Below, piece by piece: positions 5,207 through 6,401 of a stretch of 6,401 bases of DNA. How positions within the stretch are numbered: position 1 is the stretch's first letter; every line of letters begins with the position of its first letter. The translations under genes and the position numbers were made by a program. The notes beneath the pieces are model-generated. The model saw only the letters and a program-made list of their open reading frames with translations. It did not search any database and was not told where the DNA came from. This stretch comes from Candidatus Methanoperedentaceae archaeon (GTDB taxonomy: Archaea > Halobacteriota > Methanosarcinia > Methanosarcinales > Methanoperedenaceae). Location: positions 1 through 6,401 of the forward strand of contig JACUTP010000106.1 in the NCBI GenBank assembly GCA_014859785.1, in the 5' to 3' direction.

Positions 5207-6211
5207 ATGTTTGAGAAACTAAAGGAAAAACTTGGCAGTTTTAAAAACAGTCTGGGCGGCGCGATAGAGGAAAAGGAAACAGTCCTTGAAGAAAAACCTC
5301 TGAAAAATGCACCATCCAGGCAAAAGGCAGGGGTATTTGGTAAACTTAAAGCCGCTGTTGTTGAAAGAGAATTTATTATAAATGAAAATAGTTTGCAAGA
5401 GCCTTTATGGGGTCTTGAAATGGCACTTCTTGAAAGTGATGTGGCACTTCCTGTTTCTGAAAAAATCGTGGAGTCGGTAAAAGAAGAACTTGTTGGTTCC
5501 CGGAGGAAAATCGGTTCAAGCACTGCTGCAATCGTCGAGTCTGCCCTCAGGGATGCTATTTCAAAGGTAATTTCTGTTGATTCGTTTGATTTTGATAAAT
5601 TTATTGAAGAATCCGATAAACCTGTAACTATCGTTTTTGTGGGGGTTAACGGGACTGGCAAGACCACCACTATCTCCAAGATGGCAGAAAGGTTAAAGGA
5701 GCAGGGGTATTCTGTTGTACTTGCAGCAGGGGATACCTTCCGCGCAGGTGCCATAGAGCAGATTGAAAGACATGCCCGGGCTCTCGGAATCAAGTTAATC
5801 AAACATCAGGACGATGCCGACCCTGCTGCTGTAATATATGATGCAATACAGCATGCAAAAGCAAAGCACGTTGATGTTGTTCTTGCAGATACGGCAGGCA
5901 GGCTGCATACCAATATTAACCTGATGGACCAGTTAAGGAAAGTTGTCAGGGTGAATAATCCTGACCTTATCATATTCGTGGATGAGGCAATAGCAGGGAA
6001 TGATGCGGTAGAGCGTGCTAATATGTTCAATAAGGCGGTTCCTTTTAACGGGAGTATTCTCACAAAACAGGATGCTGATTCAAAGGGGGGTGCTGCCATT
6101 TCAATAGCTTACACCACAGGAAAGCCGATACTGTTTTTAGGAACTGGACAGGGGTATAAGGACCTTGTTAAGTTCGAGCCTGAATGGTTATTGGACAGGT
6201 TGTTTGAGTGA
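5207..6211 (+). CDS. ftsY: Signal recognition particle receptor FtsY
   Basis: SRP-receptor GTPase that docks Srp54-bound ribosomes at the cytoplasmic membrane for co-translational insertion. The 334 residues comprise a short charged, probably membrane-associating N-terminal region (about 1-50), the helical N domain (about 50-135) and the G domain. G-domain motifs are GVNGTGKT (146-153), DTFRAGA (176-182), DTAGR (228-232), TKQD (286-289) followed by ADSKGGAA, and the closing GTGQGYKDL (312-320). The short N-terminal part and lack of an M domain distinguish it from Srp54. The FVDEAIAGNDAVERA segment (257-271) is archaeal in style. The ATG at 5207 is the only sensible start: an in-frame TAA lies one codon upstream, and the next Met is at residue 72. 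No good ribosome binding site is seen (GGAT at best), so translation may depend on re-initiation after pfdA. Confidence 0.97.
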   Translation: MFEKLKEKLGSFKNSLGGAIEEKETVLEEKPLKNAPSRQKAGVFGKLKAAVVEREFIINENSLQEPLWGLEMALLESDVALPVSEKIVESVKEELVGSRRKIGSSTAAIVESALRDAISKVISVDSFDFDKFIEESDKPVTIVFVGVNGTGKTTTISKMAERLKEQGYSVVLAAGDTFRAGAIEQIERHARALGIKLIKHQDDADPAAVIYDAIQHAKAKHVDVVLADTAGRLHTNINLMDQLRKVVRVNNPDLIIFVDEAIAGNDAVERANMFNKAVPFNGSILTKQDADSKGGAAISIAYTTGKPILFLGTGQGYKDLVKFEPEWLLDRLFE

Positions 6212-6258
6212 GTTAACTTTTGAATCTGGGAAATCTGTGATGAAGAAGAGGTTTTGGG

Positions 6259-6401
6259 ATGGGTGAGAAAATGGCGGGGATTATTTCCCGACAAACCCAC
6301 AACCATAATCATGCACATTATGGCAGTGACCATTATCCGAACGTGAACAGGTTTGAAGCTGCTGCAAAAAATCTCATTAGAATTGGCATTGAAATTATTT
6401 C
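6259..6401 (+). CDS. Unrecognised His-rich ORF, 5' part only, cut by the window edge
   Basis: An open frame from an ATG at 6259 runs for 47 codons to the window end without a stop. I do not recognise it. The N-terminal part contains five His in twelve residues (THNHNHAHYGSDHY, 13-26), followed by a likely helix with an amphipathic or hydrophobic face (NRFEAAAKNLIRIGIEII, 30-47). AGAGG at 6247-6251, 7 nt before the ATG, is a good ribosome binding site. An alternative start at the in-frame ATG at 6271 has GGTGA upstream. It begins 47 nt after ftsY on the same strand and could be the next gene of that operon. A His-rich N-terminus could bind metal, but that is only a guess. Forty-seven open codons can occur by chance, so the call rests on the ribosome binding site and position. 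Confidence 0.5.
   Translation, partial: MGEKMAGIISRQTHNHNHAHYGSDHYPNVNRFEAAAKNLIRIGIEII

Noticed and set aside
5170..5802. Long minus-strand open frame of 210 codons opposite ftsY
   Set aside because: Its composition (Ser-, Leu- and Ile-rich without domain motifs) is that of an antisense shadow, and ftsY is unambiguous on the plus strand.
6275..6290. Short hairpin (CGGGGA/TTTCCCG, 4-nt loop) as an ftsY terminator
   Set aside because: It lies inside the downstream ORF, after its ribosome binding site, has only about six pairs with one G-U and is not followed by a T-run.
6109..6333. Minus-strand open frame of 74 codons across the ftsY end
   Set aside because: It mostly overlaps ftsY antisense, with no ribosome binding site or recognisable features.
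1..6401. A CRISPR array, insertion sequence, tRNA, toxin-antitoxin pair or novel defence system
   Set aside because: I looked for spaced direct repeats, terminal inverted repeats, transposase motifs and tRNA-like folds and saw none; nearly all of the sequence is explained by conserved housekeeping genes.

Overview
The window looks like chromosomal DNA of a euryarchaeon. Every recognisable gene is of the archaeal/eukaryotic type (aIF2 gamma, Rpo7/RpoE1, Spt4, S24e, S27ae, L18a/LX, prefoldin alpha, archaeal FtsY), gene starts carry Shine-Dalgarno sequences of the GGAGG/GGTGAT kind, and TATA-like elements precede the two divergent operons. Protein sequence and gene order recall the Methanosarcinales and their methane-oxidising relatives (ANME-2/Methanoperedens-like). 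That placement is an impression from recalled sequences, not a database result.

Layout. A 157-bp intergenic region (4382-4538) separates two divergent operons. Leftward on the minus strand run eight tightly packed genes: aIF2 gamma, an Fcf1-like PIN nuclease, rpoE1 (Rpo7), spt4 (rpoE2), a DUF359-type GTP-dependent dephospho-CoA kinase, rps24e, rps27ae and purC. Junctions are ATGA or TAATG overlaps or gaps of 1-30 nt, and the cluster ends in a T-run just after the purC stop. Rightward run rpl18a, pfdA and ftsY, joined by a 1-nt overlap and a 3-nt gap, then a 47-nt gap and the start of an unrecognised His-rich ORF cut by the window edge.

How the genes work together. The left operon gathers translation initiation (aIF2 gamma), RNA polymerase stalk and elongation factor (Rpo7, Spt4), two small-subunit ribosomal proteins, a probable rRNA-processing nuclease, and two metabolic enzymes (coenzyme A and purine biosynthesis). 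The right operon couples a large-subunit ribosomal protein, a chaperone for nascent proteins and the SRP receptor. Both are growth-linked information-processing clusters.

I found no mobile element, CRISPR array, tRNA, rRNA or defence system, and no convincing previously undescribed system. The most unusual points are the roughly 67-residue acidic tail on S24e, the pfdA/ftsY junction (same frame, one codon apart, weak ribosome binding site), the purC gene at the end of the ribosomal operon, and the truncated His-rich ORF at the right edge.
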